Positions 1 through 6,417 of a stretch of DNA of 10,730 nt are shown here, in pieces. The stretch is from Planctomycetota bacterium. GTDB lineage: Bacteria > Planctomycetota > Phycisphaerae > WQYP01. A program made the translations under genes and the position numbers. Position 1 is the first letter of the stretch, and every line of letters begins with the position of its first letter. A model generated the notes under the pieces. It did not search any database, was not told the origin of the DNA, and worked only from the letters and a program-made list of their open reading frames with translations. Location of the stretch: assembly GCA_021798635.1 (NCBI GenBank), contig JAJZGH010000178.1:1-10730 (forward strand), written 5' to 3'.

Positions 1-228
1 ATGCCCGGTGCGTAAAAACTCATGGATCTTTTCGACCGTGCTTTGGCCAATGCCGGGCGTGTGCTCAAGTCGCCCCTGCTCGTGCAGCACTTTCACATCT
101 TCCGGCAAATCTTCAATGATCCGCGCCACTTTGCGCGTTCCCAGCACACGAAATGTATTCTCCTCCAGCAACGCCATTACATCAGATGCGCGGTTAAACA
201 ATCCGGCCAAATCCTGATTTCTACTCAT
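1..228 (-). CDS. polX: PolX-family DNA polymerase, N-terminal fragment (runs off window)
   Basis: Only the first 76 codons are present; the gene continues past base 1. The reading frame is open from ATG 228. The fragment matches the N-terminal helix-hairpin-helix region of bacterial PolX (DNA polymerase beta-like, usually with a C-terminal PHP domain). It contains ENTFRVLGTRKVARIIEDLP (residues 24-43), which corresponds to the family's ENPFRxRAYxxAAxxIExLP, and then a hairpin around HTPGIGQSTVEKI. PolX proteins fill short gaps in base-excision repair. The catalytic nucleotidyltransferase and PHP domains lie outside the window and cannot be checked. The start codon overlaps the stop of ispD as ATGA (225-228), which implies translational coupling. 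The family call is fairly firm; function rests on the unseen part. Confidence 0.82.
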   Translation of the reverse strand, partial: MSRNQDLAGLFNRASDVMALLEENTFRVLGTRKVARIIEDLPEDVKVLHEQGRLEHTPGIGQSTVEKIHEFLRTGH

Positions 229-962
229 AACGGTCTGCTCCTGTTGCCGAGCAACGCCGCATCTTCAACGCCGGCCGCAATCGCCGCACACAAACGGGCG
301 TCGCTGGCGGTGGTCACTTTTATATTTAATGCATCGCCGCGCGTGCCGACAACTATGCTGCCCGTTAATTCCATAATTTGGGCATCATCTGTGACATGGC
401 TGATGCGATCCGTTTTGATCAATTCCTCAAAGCCCCAGCGCAGTAATTCCGTGCGGAAGCACTGCGGTGTTTGTGCCTGAAACAGCCCGGCGCGATCCAC
501 CGTTTGTGTGATAAAGCCATCCGGCCCCCGGCGCTTCAGCGTGGCTGGTTCGGCCAATACGGGCAGCGCCGCGCCATGCAAAACCGCCCCGGCAAACGCG
601 GCATCAATAACTTCCATGGGCGTTACGGGCCGGGCGGCGTCATGCACCGCAACATAAGCCGTCTGTACCTTTCCGCTCGATAATGCTTTATAAACACTTT
701 CCCACCGCTCGGAGCCGCCGGATAAAACATGCAGCGGCTTATCATATAAAACGCTTTGCAAATGTTCTTGATATACGTCTCTGCGGTCTTCGCCCGTAGC
801 AATAATAACCGCCGCCACATCCGCCCGGCGTGTAAACAGACGCACCGCCCGTTGCAAAACCGTCAGTCCGGCAACATCCGCCAATAATTTATCCCCCGCG
901 GCAAACCGCGTACTATTACCCGCCGCCGGAAGAATAACCGTAAATTCATGTGCCCTTACCAT
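225..962 (-). CDS. ispD: 2-C-methyl-D-erythritol 4-phosphate cytidylyltransferase
   Basis: Cytosolic enzyme of the non-mevalonate (MEP) isoprenoid pathway. It joins CTP and methylerythritol phosphate to give CDP-methylerythritol. The 245-aa product (E. coli IspD has 236) shows the nucleotide-binding start VILPAAGNSTRF (residues 9-20) with R19 and K25, then SGGSERWESV (81-90), VHDAARP (106-112), QTPQCF (164-169), TDDA (191-194) and NIKVTT (213-218), whose K215 fits the substrate-binding lysine. ATG 962 is preferred because the P-loop-like motif then begins at residue 9, as in relatives. A G-run sits directly against this ATG, so the ribosome site is not clean. A GTG at 1007 with AGGG upstream would add 15 residues. 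The gene is followed by polX with a 4-bp overlap. Confidence 0.93.
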   Translation of the reverse strand: MVRAHEFTVILPAAGNSTRFAAGDKLLADVAGLTVLQRAVRLFTRRADVAAVIIATGEDRRDVYQEHLQSVLYDKPLHVLSGGSERWESVYKALSSGKVQTAYVAVHDAARPVTPMEVIDAAFAGAVLHGAALPVLAEPATLKRRGPDGFITQTVDRAGLFQAQTPQCFRTELLRWGFEELIKTDRISHVTDDAQIMELTGSIVVGTRGDALNIKVTTASDARLCAAIAAGVEDAALLGNRSRPL

Positions 963-1343
963 CCCCCCAGTATCGCTGAAACTCCCGCCAGCTACAAATT
1001 GCCCCACTTAGCCCTACCCGCCACCGCGACGCGGCGGCAACGTCCAGCGGCAAAATGTGGTCGACAGGACATTTTAACTTTGGCTAACCATGGGCCAGTT
1101 CAAGTTCAGCGTGACAGGGCGTGGCAATATTTCCGGGCGAGCGGCGAAATCGACGGCATCAATGCCGGTGCTAAGATAATGGTTCCTCTTGGAAACTCGC
1201 GATCCAGAGGCCTGCCCGGATTTATTGCCACGCCCACTGCGGTCTTGCGAAGCATTACAATTCCCCCTGTACGGTCGGTAGTATAGTATCTCATGGCTAG
1301 CTTGAACCCGATGGTATCATGACGGCCGGCTATTCAAGGATAT
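963..1343. other. Non-coding gap between divergent ispD and O-methyltransferase genes
   Basis: About 380 bp with no convincing gene; the short open frames on both strands have no homology that I recognise and no ribosome site. It holds a perfect 6-bp hairpin CGGCAT/ATGCCG at 1154-1167 with no T-run. It also holds the 15-mer GTGGCAATATTTCCG (1121-1135), followed by GCGGCGAAAT (1141-1150). Both words recur in the same order at 3385-3399 and 3414-3423, so this looks like part of a dispersed intergenic repeat. Confidence 0.55.
1255..1284 (+). promoter_or_regulatory. Weak candidate promoter for the O-methyltransferase gene
   Basis: TTACAA (1255-1260) and TAGTAT (1279-1284) are 18 bp apart, roughly 60 bp upstream of the ATG at 1344. 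Each box deviates from consensus, so this is only a possible sigma70-like site. Confidence 0.22.
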
Positions 1344-2009
1344 ATGGATATGTCAAAATCTCTTTTACGCTCAAATATTATCGCAGGGTATGTTAATGAA
1401 GTGATGTTCTGTGAAAGCCAGGTGCAGCAGCGCCTGCGTAAGCAGACGGCGCAGCTGCCTGAAGCAGTTATGCAGATTACACCTGATCAGGGGGCGTTGC
1501 TTTCTTTTCTGGTCCGGTTAATCGGGGCGCGAAAGGGCATTGAAATTGGTACATTCACCGGATATAGCGCCCTGTGCATCGCCGATGCTATGGGGCCGCA
1601 GGGGAATCTTATTGCCTGTGATATAAGTGAAGAGTGGACCGCTGTTGCGCGGCAGTACTGGCGGGAGGCCGGCGTTGCACATCGCATTGATCTGCGCTTG
1701 GCACCGGCGGTGCAAACGCTGGATACACTGATCGTCGCCGGCGGGGCGGAGTCTTTTGATTTTGCCTTTATTGACGCCGACAAGCCCGCATATGAAAGCT
1801 ATTATCAACGCGTGGTGCAGCTTCTGCGGCCCGGCGGACTGATGGTGCTGGATAATTCGCTGGGCGATAGTACCCATTTTGACCGCCCGGATTATGATCC
1901 CGCCTCCTGCCCGATGCACGCCCTGAACATGAAAATACGTGCTGATTCACGGGTGCATGCGATGATCATCACCGTCGGTGCCGGCATGATGCTGGTGCAC
2001 AAAAAGTAG
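1344..2009 (+). CDS. SAM-dependent O-methyltransferase, family 3 (caffeoyl-CoA/catechol type)
   Basis: Predicted soluble Rossmann-fold methyltransferase of 221 aa, the usual length for bacterial family-3 enzymes. It has the SAM-binding motif GIEIGTFTGYSALCIADAM (65-83) and the acidic CDISEEW region (92-98). FIDADKPAYESYY (142-154) carries the aspartate that normally binds the divalent metal, and RPGGLMVLDNSL (162-173) follows. The C-terminus, ALNMKIRADSRVHAMIITVG (193-212), matches the family's ending. The substrate is unknown; relatives methylate catechol-type hydroxyls. AAGGA at 1336-1340 lies 3 bp from ATG 1344 and 9 bp from a second ATG at 1350, so the shorter start MSKSLL is equally likely. 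The gene converges on the cysteine desulfurase with only 9 bp between the stop codons. Confidence 0.9.
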   Translation: MDMSKSLLRSNIIAGYVNEVMFCESQVQQRLRKQTAQLPEAVMQITPDQGALLSFLVRLIGARKGIEIGTFTGYSALCIADAMGPQGNLIACDISEEWTAVARQYWREAGVAHRIDLRLAPAVQTLDTLIVAGGAESFDFAFIDADKPAYESYYQRVVQLLRPGGLMVLDNSLGDSTHFDRPDYDPASCPMHALNMKIRADSRVHAMIITVGAGMMLVHKK

Positions 2010-2033
2010 CAACTCACGCTATTTGCTGAGTTG
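2010..2033 (-). terminator. Hairpin at the convergent gene ends, terminator for the desulfurase
   Basis: A perfect 7-bp inverted repeat, CAACTCA (2010-2016) and TGAGTTG (2027-2033), has a 10-nt loop. It overlaps the stop codon of the minus-strand desulfurase. On the minus strand it is followed by CTACTTTTT, a T-rich tail suited to intrinsic termination. On the plus strand no T-run follows. Confidence 0.5.
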
Positions 2034-3197
2034 GTATCCTGCCATGCCTCCGCGTTTGGCAAGCCCTTCGTATGCCCTTTGCAGGGCGGCGGCGACGGCG
2101 ACGATTTCGGGACCGGTGGTGCCGCGCCCCAATGACAGCCGCACCGCTCCTAGCGCCACCGATGCTGGTATCCCCATGGCCAGCAGCACGTCCGGTGGAC
2201 GCTGATCACCGGCATGGCACGCTGAACCTGTGGAAGCCGCTATCTGCGGTGCCGCGGCTAGAATAGCACTGCCGTAAACTTCCGGGAAACAGACACTTAG
2301 TGTGTTGGGCAAGCGCGGTCCCTGGCCGCCGGCGAGTTTCAATCCGGGAACGCTGACGCGCAGTAAAGCCCAAAGTTCATCCCGGAGATCACGTTGCCGG
2401 CGGGATTCCGCCATCAGATGTTTCATCGCAAGTGCGCAGGCCGCGCCCAAACCAACAATATAAGGAACATTCTCAGTTCCCGGTCGCAGCCCGCGTTCCT
2501 GCCCGGCACCGCGCAAGACCGGGGCCAGCCGCGTTCCGCGCCTTACATACAACGCGCCGATGCCCTTTGGGGCGTATAGCTTATGGCCCGCAAGCGACAG
2601 CAGATCCACCTGTAATTTATCGACATACACCGGAATTTTTCCAACAGCCTGTGCCGCATCGGTGTGTACGATGGCCCCACGCGCATGGGCCAGCGCTGCG
2701 ATCCGCGCCACCGGCATTATCGCGCCGGTTTCATTTTGCGCCAGCATGATTGTCACCAGCGCCGTGTCCGAGCGCAACGCCGTACTAACGGATTGTTCCT
2801 CTACGCGCCCCGTGCGGTTTACGGGAACACGCGTGATTTCAATTCCCTGGCTTTCCAGCCACGCGCAAGGTTGAATTGTGGCCGCATGTTCCACCACGGA
2901 TGTGACGATATGGCGGCGTTCCGTACTAAGTTCCATCGCTCCACGAATGGCGAGGTTATTGGCCTCCGTTCCACCAGAGGTGAAAACAATTTCATCGTCC
3001 GCGCAGCCAAGTAAATCGGCAACCTGACCGCGGGCCTGCTCCACGGCAGTGCGGGCGGGCCGTCCATAGGCGTGATCGCTGGAGGGATTACCGAATTGCC
3101 GGCGCAGAAATGGAAGCATCGCGTCCAGAACCTCGGGCCATACTGGTGTCGTGGCGTTGTAGTCCATGTATATAGGGCGTTTCTTGGTGTTAATCAT
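2019..3197 (-). CDS. Cysteine desulfurase, NifS/IscS type (PLP-dependent)
   Basis: Releases sulfur from L-cysteine as an enzyme persulfide, feeding Fe-S cluster or thiolation pathways in the cytosol. The 392-aa protein has the fold-type I signature: DYNATTPV (12-19), SGGTEANNLAI (74-84), EHAA with H104 stacking on PLP, QNETGAI (154-160), HTDAAQAVGK (178-187) and SLAGHKLYAPKG (201-212) with K206 as the PLP lysine. STGSACHAG (322-330) carries active-site C327, and GAVRLSLGRGTT (350-361) follows. ATG 3197 is chosen because GGAGG lies 9-10 bp upstream and the conserved start MDYNATTP follows closely; the frame is open further upstream without a ribosome site. No iscU, iscA or thiI neighbour is visible, so whether it serves Fe-S clusters, tRNA thiolation or selenium handling cannot be told from context. 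Confidence 0.93.
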   Translation of the reverse strand: MINTKKRPIYMDYNATTPVWPEVLDAMLPFLRRQFGNPSSDHAYGRPARTAVEQARGQVADLLGCADDEIVFTSGGTEANNLAIRGAMELSTERRHIVTSVVEHAATIQPCAWLESQGIEITRVPVNRTGRVEEQSVSTALRSDTALVTIMLAQNETGAIMPVARIAALAHARGAIVHTDAAQAVGKIPVYVDKLQVDLLSLAGHKLYAPKGIGALYVRRGTRLAPVLRGAGQERGLRPGTENVPYIVGLGAACALAMKHLMAESRRQRDLRDELWALLRVSVPGLKLAGGQGPRLPNTLSVCFPEVYGSAILAAAPQIAASTGSACHAGDQRPPDVLLAMGIPASVALGAVRLSLGRGTTGPEIVAVAAALQRAYEGLAKRGGMAGYQLSK

Positions 3198-3310
3198 TTT
3201 TTGCAACCTCCGAAAGTGCCGCCATGGATGACTTATTCGCGCCTTGACAGGATGGATCACCTTGTCCAATTTTGCACCGGCCCTGGTGCTGCTCAACTGG
3301 TCAAGAAAGC

Positions 3311-3339
3311 AATATATAATAGCCGTGGCATGCTTTCAA
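3311..3339 (-). promoter_or_regulatory. Sigma70-like promoter of the cysteine desulfurase gene
   Basis: On the minus strand, TTGAAA (3339-3334, 5/6 match) and TATATT (3316-3311, 5/6 match) are separated by exactly 17 bp. The implied leader to the ATG at 3197 is about 105 nt. This is the best-formed promoter in the window. It is immediately flanked upstream by a 16-bp tandem duplication. Confidence 0.6.
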
Positions 3340-3340
3340 A

Positions 3341-3372
3341 CTGGGCAACGCAATCCCTGGGCAACGCAATCC
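3341..3372. repeat. Perfect 16-bp tandem duplication, two copies
   Basis: CTGGGCAACGCAATCC occurs at 3341-3356 and again without gap at 3357-3372. It begins 1 bp beyond the -35 box of the desulfurase promoter. It looks like a recent slippage product. Confidence 0.9.
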
Positions 3373-3619
3373 CTCCCGGCGGGAGTGGCAATATTTCCGA
3401 TCCGAGCCATCATGCGGCGAAATTTCACAAAGTAATCGGACCCTGCGGATAGGCTCGTTGAGAACCACCTGGTCCGTAAGAGCGTGTAATCTTTAACGGC
3501 CAAGCTCGTAAGGAGCCTTAAATAGTGGGGCACCTGACATCTTGAGAAAAGCTCTGTTCAGAGCGCGGTTGTCAGTCGCGTAAAAATAAACCACCCCCAT
3601 TTTCAAAGGAATTTACGTT
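3373..3619. other. Intergenic DNA with small hairpins and a REP-like motif
   Basis: About 250 bp with no convincing gene. It contains hairpins CTCCC/GGGAG (3373-3385), TAAGG/CCTTA (3509-3520) and GCTCTG/CAGAGC (3551-3564). It also holds the second copy of GTGGCAATATTTCCG (3385-3399), and GGCACCTGACATC near 3529-3541. The last differs at two positions from GGTACCTGACACC next to the RAYT remnant near 10578. A clean ribosome site (AAAGGA, 3605-3610) ends the region, but I see no clear promoter for the downstream gene. Confidence 0.5.
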
Positions 3620-4287
3620 ATGCCCGATGCAAAGAAAAAATTCAAATCAGAAATAGGTGCGATACGCGGCACTGCAGCCTTATTGGCCGTCACAACACTG
3701 GTCATCCAACAGGGCCTTGCCGTTGGCCGCGCGGACACACGTTACGGCGGTTCGGCGAAAACCACGATGATGAAACATGCCGCGTACAATGTGGCCAAGC
3801 AAGCGGGTGGAGGCGGTTCTGTTCAGGGCAAGCCCGTTGTGATCAGCGGCTCACTGCTGAATGGTGGACATCTCAATACCGCTCAGTGGAAAGGCAAAGT
3901 AGTTGTGATCGATTTCTGGGCGACTTGGTGCCCCTGGTGCCGTGCGGAAATGCCGAGTATTGAGAAACTCTACCAACGCTACCACCGTCAGGGCCTTGAA
4001 ATCGTTGGAGTGCCGCTAAGCGACACCGCAGCGGCCGTGCGGCCTTATCTCAAGGCGAATCTCAAGGCCGCGTGGCCGGAGATTTTAGACAAAGGCACCG
4101 GGAGTACAGCGCTGGCACAAAAGCTGGGTGTCAGCGAATTTCCGGCGCAATGTATCCGGCGCAATGTATCGTTGATCGCAGGGGAGTGTTGCGGTACACC
4201 GTCGTCGGCGCTTCGCAAACCCAGCTCGGTGGGGACATGCAAAAGCTGACGGCCGAAGTGCATAAGCTGCTTAGCAAGAGGAAGTGA
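3620..4287 (+). pseudogene. TlpA/ResA-like secreted thioredoxin, frameshifted by a 14-bp duplication
   Basis: An exported thiol-disulfide oxidoreductase that would act in the periplasm. AAAGGA lies 9 bp upstream of ATG 3620. The N-terminus has a basic start, a hydrophobic stretch (about 18-36) and a possible cleavage site near GRA|DT. A linker follows, then the thioredoxin domain: GKVVVIDFWATWCPWCRAEM (92-111) with the redox pair C104/C107, followed by GLEIVGVPLS. After FPAQCI (about residue 179) the frame breaks: TCCGGCGCAATGTA occurs twice in tandem (4141-4154, 4155-4168), a shift of +2. The broken frame ends at 4249 with an unrelated tail. Removing one copy restores CIVDRRGVLRYTVVGASQ and a run to the stop at 4287, which gives the expected last strands and helix. 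The cis-proline position survives, but the C-terminal third is lost. It could be a pseudogene, a reversible slippage switch or an assembly error. Confidence 0.85.
4141..4168 (+). repeat. Perfect 14-bp tandem duplication inside the thioredoxin gene
   Basis: Two adjacent identical copies of TCCGGCGCAATGTA. Fourteen is not a multiple of three, so the second copy causes the frameshift. The frame after the duplication is the conserved one. Confidence 0.95.
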
Positions 4288-4398
4288 TCGTAATACGTGT
4301 GGTCGGCGTAATTTCTCCCTATTTGACGAGGATCAATGTGAAAAGGAAATCAAAGGTAAATAGACAGGTGCCGCGTAAGGTAGCAATCTGCCCGTAGG

Positions 4399-4419
4399 AA
4401 GCCCGTGTGTGTCGGGCTT
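4399..4419. terminator. Hairpin between convergent thioredoxin and rhodanese genes
   Basis: AAGCCCG (4399-4405) and CGGGCTT (4413-4419) form a perfect 7-bp stem with a 7-nt TG-repeat loop. It overlaps the stop codon of the minus-strand rhodanese gene. Neither side has a strong T-run, so it may act as a bidirectional but weak terminator or as mRNA end protection. Confidence 0.45.
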
Positions 4420-4963
4420 AATGCTTCTTTGTCGGCGGATGGAATGCCCACAGAGACCGCTTGAGCAGCTGACCCCAACGGTGGTTATATGGATGCACAT
4501 GATGGCCAAGTGTGCCGTCGCGATATACCGACAGCCCCGCGTTGGCCCACTGAAAAATAGACCCCTTCAAATCATGCACGTTGGTAAAGCCATCTTTCAT
4601 CAGCCGGGCGCAATAAGCGGACGAGCGATTGCCGACAGCGACGATGGGTTGATTGTGCGGCACTCCCGCCATCGCTTTGGCTACGGATTCATCCGCATTG
4701 ATCCATCGGGCATGATGCAGGTGGCTGACTTCATACTCGATTCGCGCACGCACATCCAGCAACAGCGGCTTTGGTTTATGAGCTTCCGTAAGCCACGCAT
4801 GGAGTGCCGACACGGACAACTGCGGCACGTGTGGAAAATTATCATGAATCATTCCATTGACTTGCGTCCACGTCAGGCGGCGGCTGCGTTGATACCACCA
4901 ACAGCCGCCAACGCCGGCTGCCGACGCACCGACAACTATAAGGGTAAACAAGAGCTTTTTCAC
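4418..4963 (-). CDS. Membrane-anchored rhodanese-like protein lacking the catalytic cysteine
   Basis: The 181-aa product starts at GTG 4963. That start is preferred because AAAGG lies 4 bp upstream, the N-terminus MKKLLFTLIVVGASAAG then forms a signal anchor, and GTGA overlaps the stop of the upstream gene. GVGGC at 17-21 is a poor lipobox. The rhodanese domain shows LLLDVRARIEYEVSHLHHA (67-85) and, after the active-site position, ARLMKDGFTNVHDLKGSIFQ (119-138). In active relatives the loop reads roughly VxYCxxGxRS. Here it is PIVAVGNRSS (106-115), two residues shorter and without cysteine. C118 lies in the following helix and is not in the right place. The C-terminal HPYNHRWGQLL tail resembles planctomycete relatives. 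A sulfur-binding or structural role is possible; sulfurtransferase activity is unlikely. Confidence 0.82.
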   Translation of the reverse strand: MKKLLFTLIVVGASAAGVGGCWWYQRSRRLTWTQVNGMIHDNFPHVPQLSVSALHAWLTEAHKPKPLLLDVRARIEYEVSHLHHARWINADESVAKAMAGVPHNQPIVAVGNRSSAYCARLMKDGFTNVHDLKGSIFQWANAGLSVYRDGTLGHHVHPYNHRWGQLLKRSLWAFHPPTKKH

Positions 4964-5844
4964 GGTACCTTTCCTGCCTCCAGCGGAGGATTTTGTTCCG
5001 GCGAGGGATCCGCGCCACTCATCGGATATGCGCCGGTGTTGCCCCGGAAAGGAATCAACCACATGCGGTCGAACCGCTGATTAACCGGCTCACGAAACTG
5101 CTCAGTGCCCAGGACCATATTGGTGTGGCCGAGCCGTGGCTGTGCCCGATAGGTCCGGAAGATGTAGTCCCACCAAGGCAGATTAAAACCGAAATTACTG
5201 TCGGTTTCTACAACCTCAATGGAGTGATGAACCCGGTGCATATCCGGTGTTACCAGGAGCAGCCGCAGCACGCGATCCATCCCCAGCGGCATAGACACGT
5301 TACTATGATTGAACATGGACGTGGCATTGAGAAGCACCTCAAAGAGGAACACGCCCAACATCGGTGCACCCAAAGCCGCGACTGCGCTTATTTTGATCAG
5401 GCCGGAAAGCAGTATTTCAAAGGTATGAAACCGTCCGCCACTGGTGACATCGAGATCAACATCCGCATGATGCATGCGGTGAATGCGCCAGAGCAGCGGA
5501 ACGGCGTGAAACAAAACATGCTGGAGGTAAATGGTTAAATCAAGAAGCAGTACAGCGGCGGCGAGTTTCATCCAATAAGGGAATAGCGAGTAATTCAGCA
5601 GCCCCCACCCGGCTTTGGTAGCGGCGGCGGCTATAAAGAGCGCCGCACCGGCGACGATGAATCTCAGGAGCGTGCCGTTAAGAATAGTGATCCCCAAATT
5701 GGCCGGCCAACGGCGGCGACGCGAATGGGCCACCACCCGCGGCCGGCGGGGAGCCAAAACTTCCCACAAGGCCATCAGCGCCAGAATACCAAGAAAAGCA
5801 GTGATGCGAATTGCCCCGGCGTGAATGAGAAAAGTGGAAAACAT
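4960..5844 (-). CDS. Fatty acid hydroxylase / sterol desaturase family membrane protein
   Basis: An integral membrane di-iron oxygenase family member of 294 aa. Hydrophobic segments lie at about 11-30, 52-76, 92-108 and 143-172. The metal-binding histidine clusters are present: HVLFH (109-113, HX3H), HRMHH (122-126, HX2HH) and HRVHH (203-207, HX2HH), with extra histidines H140 and H180. NFGFNLPWWDYIFRTY (217-232) matches the family's NxGxNLxxWDxxFGTY. ATG 5844 is chosen because GGAG lies 7 bp upstream. The frame is open upstream to 6036, but that would overlap merR and lacks a ribosome site. The substrate (fatty acid, sterol or carotenoid) cannot be told. It forms a two-gene operon with the rhodanese through a 4-bp GTGA overlap and is divergent from merR. 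Confidence 0.88.
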   Translation of the reverse strand: MFSTFLIHAGAIRITAFLGILALMALWEVLAPRRPRVVAHSRRRRWPANLGITILNGTLLRFIVAGAALFIAAAATKAGWGLLNYSLFPYWMKLAAAVLLLDLTIYLQHVLFHAVPLLWRIHRMHHADVDLDVTSGGRFHTFEILLSGLIKISAVAALGAPMLGVFLFEVLLNATSMFNHSNVSMPLGMDRVLRLLLVTPDMHRVHHSIEVVETDSNFGFNLPWWDYIFRTYRAQPRLGHTNMVLGTEQFREPVNQRFDRMWLIPFRGNTGAYPMSGADPSPEQNPPLEAGKVP

Positions 5845-5861
5845 TATTCGACTCCAAGTGA

Positions 5862-5889
5862 TGGTACCGGTGCCAGCGATCATAGCTGG
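5862..5889. promoter_or_regulatory. Imperfect palindromes in the divergent hydroxylase-merR intergenic region
   Basis: TGGTACCGGTGCCA (5862-5875) is a palindrome with one mismatched pair, and CCAGC/GCTGG (5873-5889) follows with a 7-nt loop. They lie 18-45 bp upstream of the hydroxylase start and about 90 bp upstream of merR. They could be a regulator site, but I see no MerR-type -35/-10 pair with a 19-20 bp spacer here. Confidence 0.22.
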
Positions 5890-5975
5890 TCCGTTGCGTG
5901 GAAAAAAGTCGCGTTGCATGCCCGAGCGTTGTGCCGGATGGATTGGGCGGTGCCGGGTCGATATGATCATTGCTG

Positions 5976-6398
5976 ATGTCAGAAGTACGCTACAGCATCG
6001 GTCAATTTGCAAAGGCCGCCGGAGTGCCGACAACAACCCTGCGGTTCTATGAGCGCAAGGGCATTATTGCGCCAGCGGGCCGCACCTTCAGCAATTACCG
6101 CTGGTATGACCAACGCTCTCTGGAGCGACTGAGATTTATTAAACTGGCACACCGCGGCGGATTCTCACTTAACGACATTCAAGCGATGCTTGAATCTCAT
6201 GACGGCACCTCCGCCCAATGCCATCGTACCGGTGAACTTATCGAGCGTCGCTTGGAAAAAGTGAAAGCCCAGATCAAAGAATTTCGACGGCTGGAAAAAG
6301 TGTTGGGCCGAGAGTTGAAGTTGTGCCGGGCCGGTAGATCATCGCGCTGCGCCGTGGTCGATGAATTGCGGACGGCAGCAAAAAAAGCACTTGGTTAA
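5976..6398 (+). CDS. merR: MerR-family mercury-responsive regulator
   Basis: A dimeric DNA-distorting activator of 140 aa. The N-terminal winged helix-turn-helix reads YSIGQFAKAAGVPTTTLRFY (6-25), followed by ERKGII and the wing FSNYRWY (38-44). A long dimerisation helix (about 83-115) leads to the metal loop CRAGRSSRC (117-125). Cysteines are at 82, 117 and 125. In Tn501/Tn21 MerR the Hg(II) ligands are C82, C117 and C126, so all three have counterparts, but the loop is one residue shorter, as in CueR-type copper sensors. Linkage to merA and merTP supports mercury sensing. ATG 5976 gives the canonical start MSEVRYSIG; no good ribosome site is visible. Unusually, merR points the same way as merA, with about 560 bp of debris between them, rather than diverging from the operator. 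Confidence 0.88.
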   Translation: MSEVRYSIGQFAKAAGVPTTTLRFYERKGIIAPAGRTFSNYRWYDQRSLERLRFIKLAHRGGFSLNDIQAMLESHDGTSAQCHRTGELIERRLEKVKAQIKEFRRLEKVLGRELKLCRAGRSSRCAVVDELRTAAKKALG

Positions 6399-6417
6399 TC
6401 CCCTGCAAAGTGTTTCA

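Noticed and set aside
22..480. Plus-strand open frame of 152 codons across the start of the window
   Set aside because: It lies antisense to ispD and polX, whose minus-strand motifs are unmistakable.
3244..3270. TTGACA at 3244-3249 as a plus-strand promoter
   Set aside because: The best downstream -10 is only 15 bp away and weak, and no plus-strand gene starts near it.
3341..3372. Tandem repeat as a CRISPR array
   Set aside because: Two adjacent 16-bp copies without spacers are a simple duplication.
4338..4397. 19-codon frame starting GTG with sequence VKRKSKVNRQVPRKV
   Set aside because: Too short, no clear homology or good ribosome site, and it runs into the terminator hairpin.
4409..5080. 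Plus-strand open frame of 223 codons
   Set aside because: Antisense to the rhodanese gene, which has clear domain motifs, a ribosome site and a coupled start.
4993..5538. Plus-strand open frame of 181 codons
   Set aside because: Antisense to the hydroxylase with its three histidine clusters.
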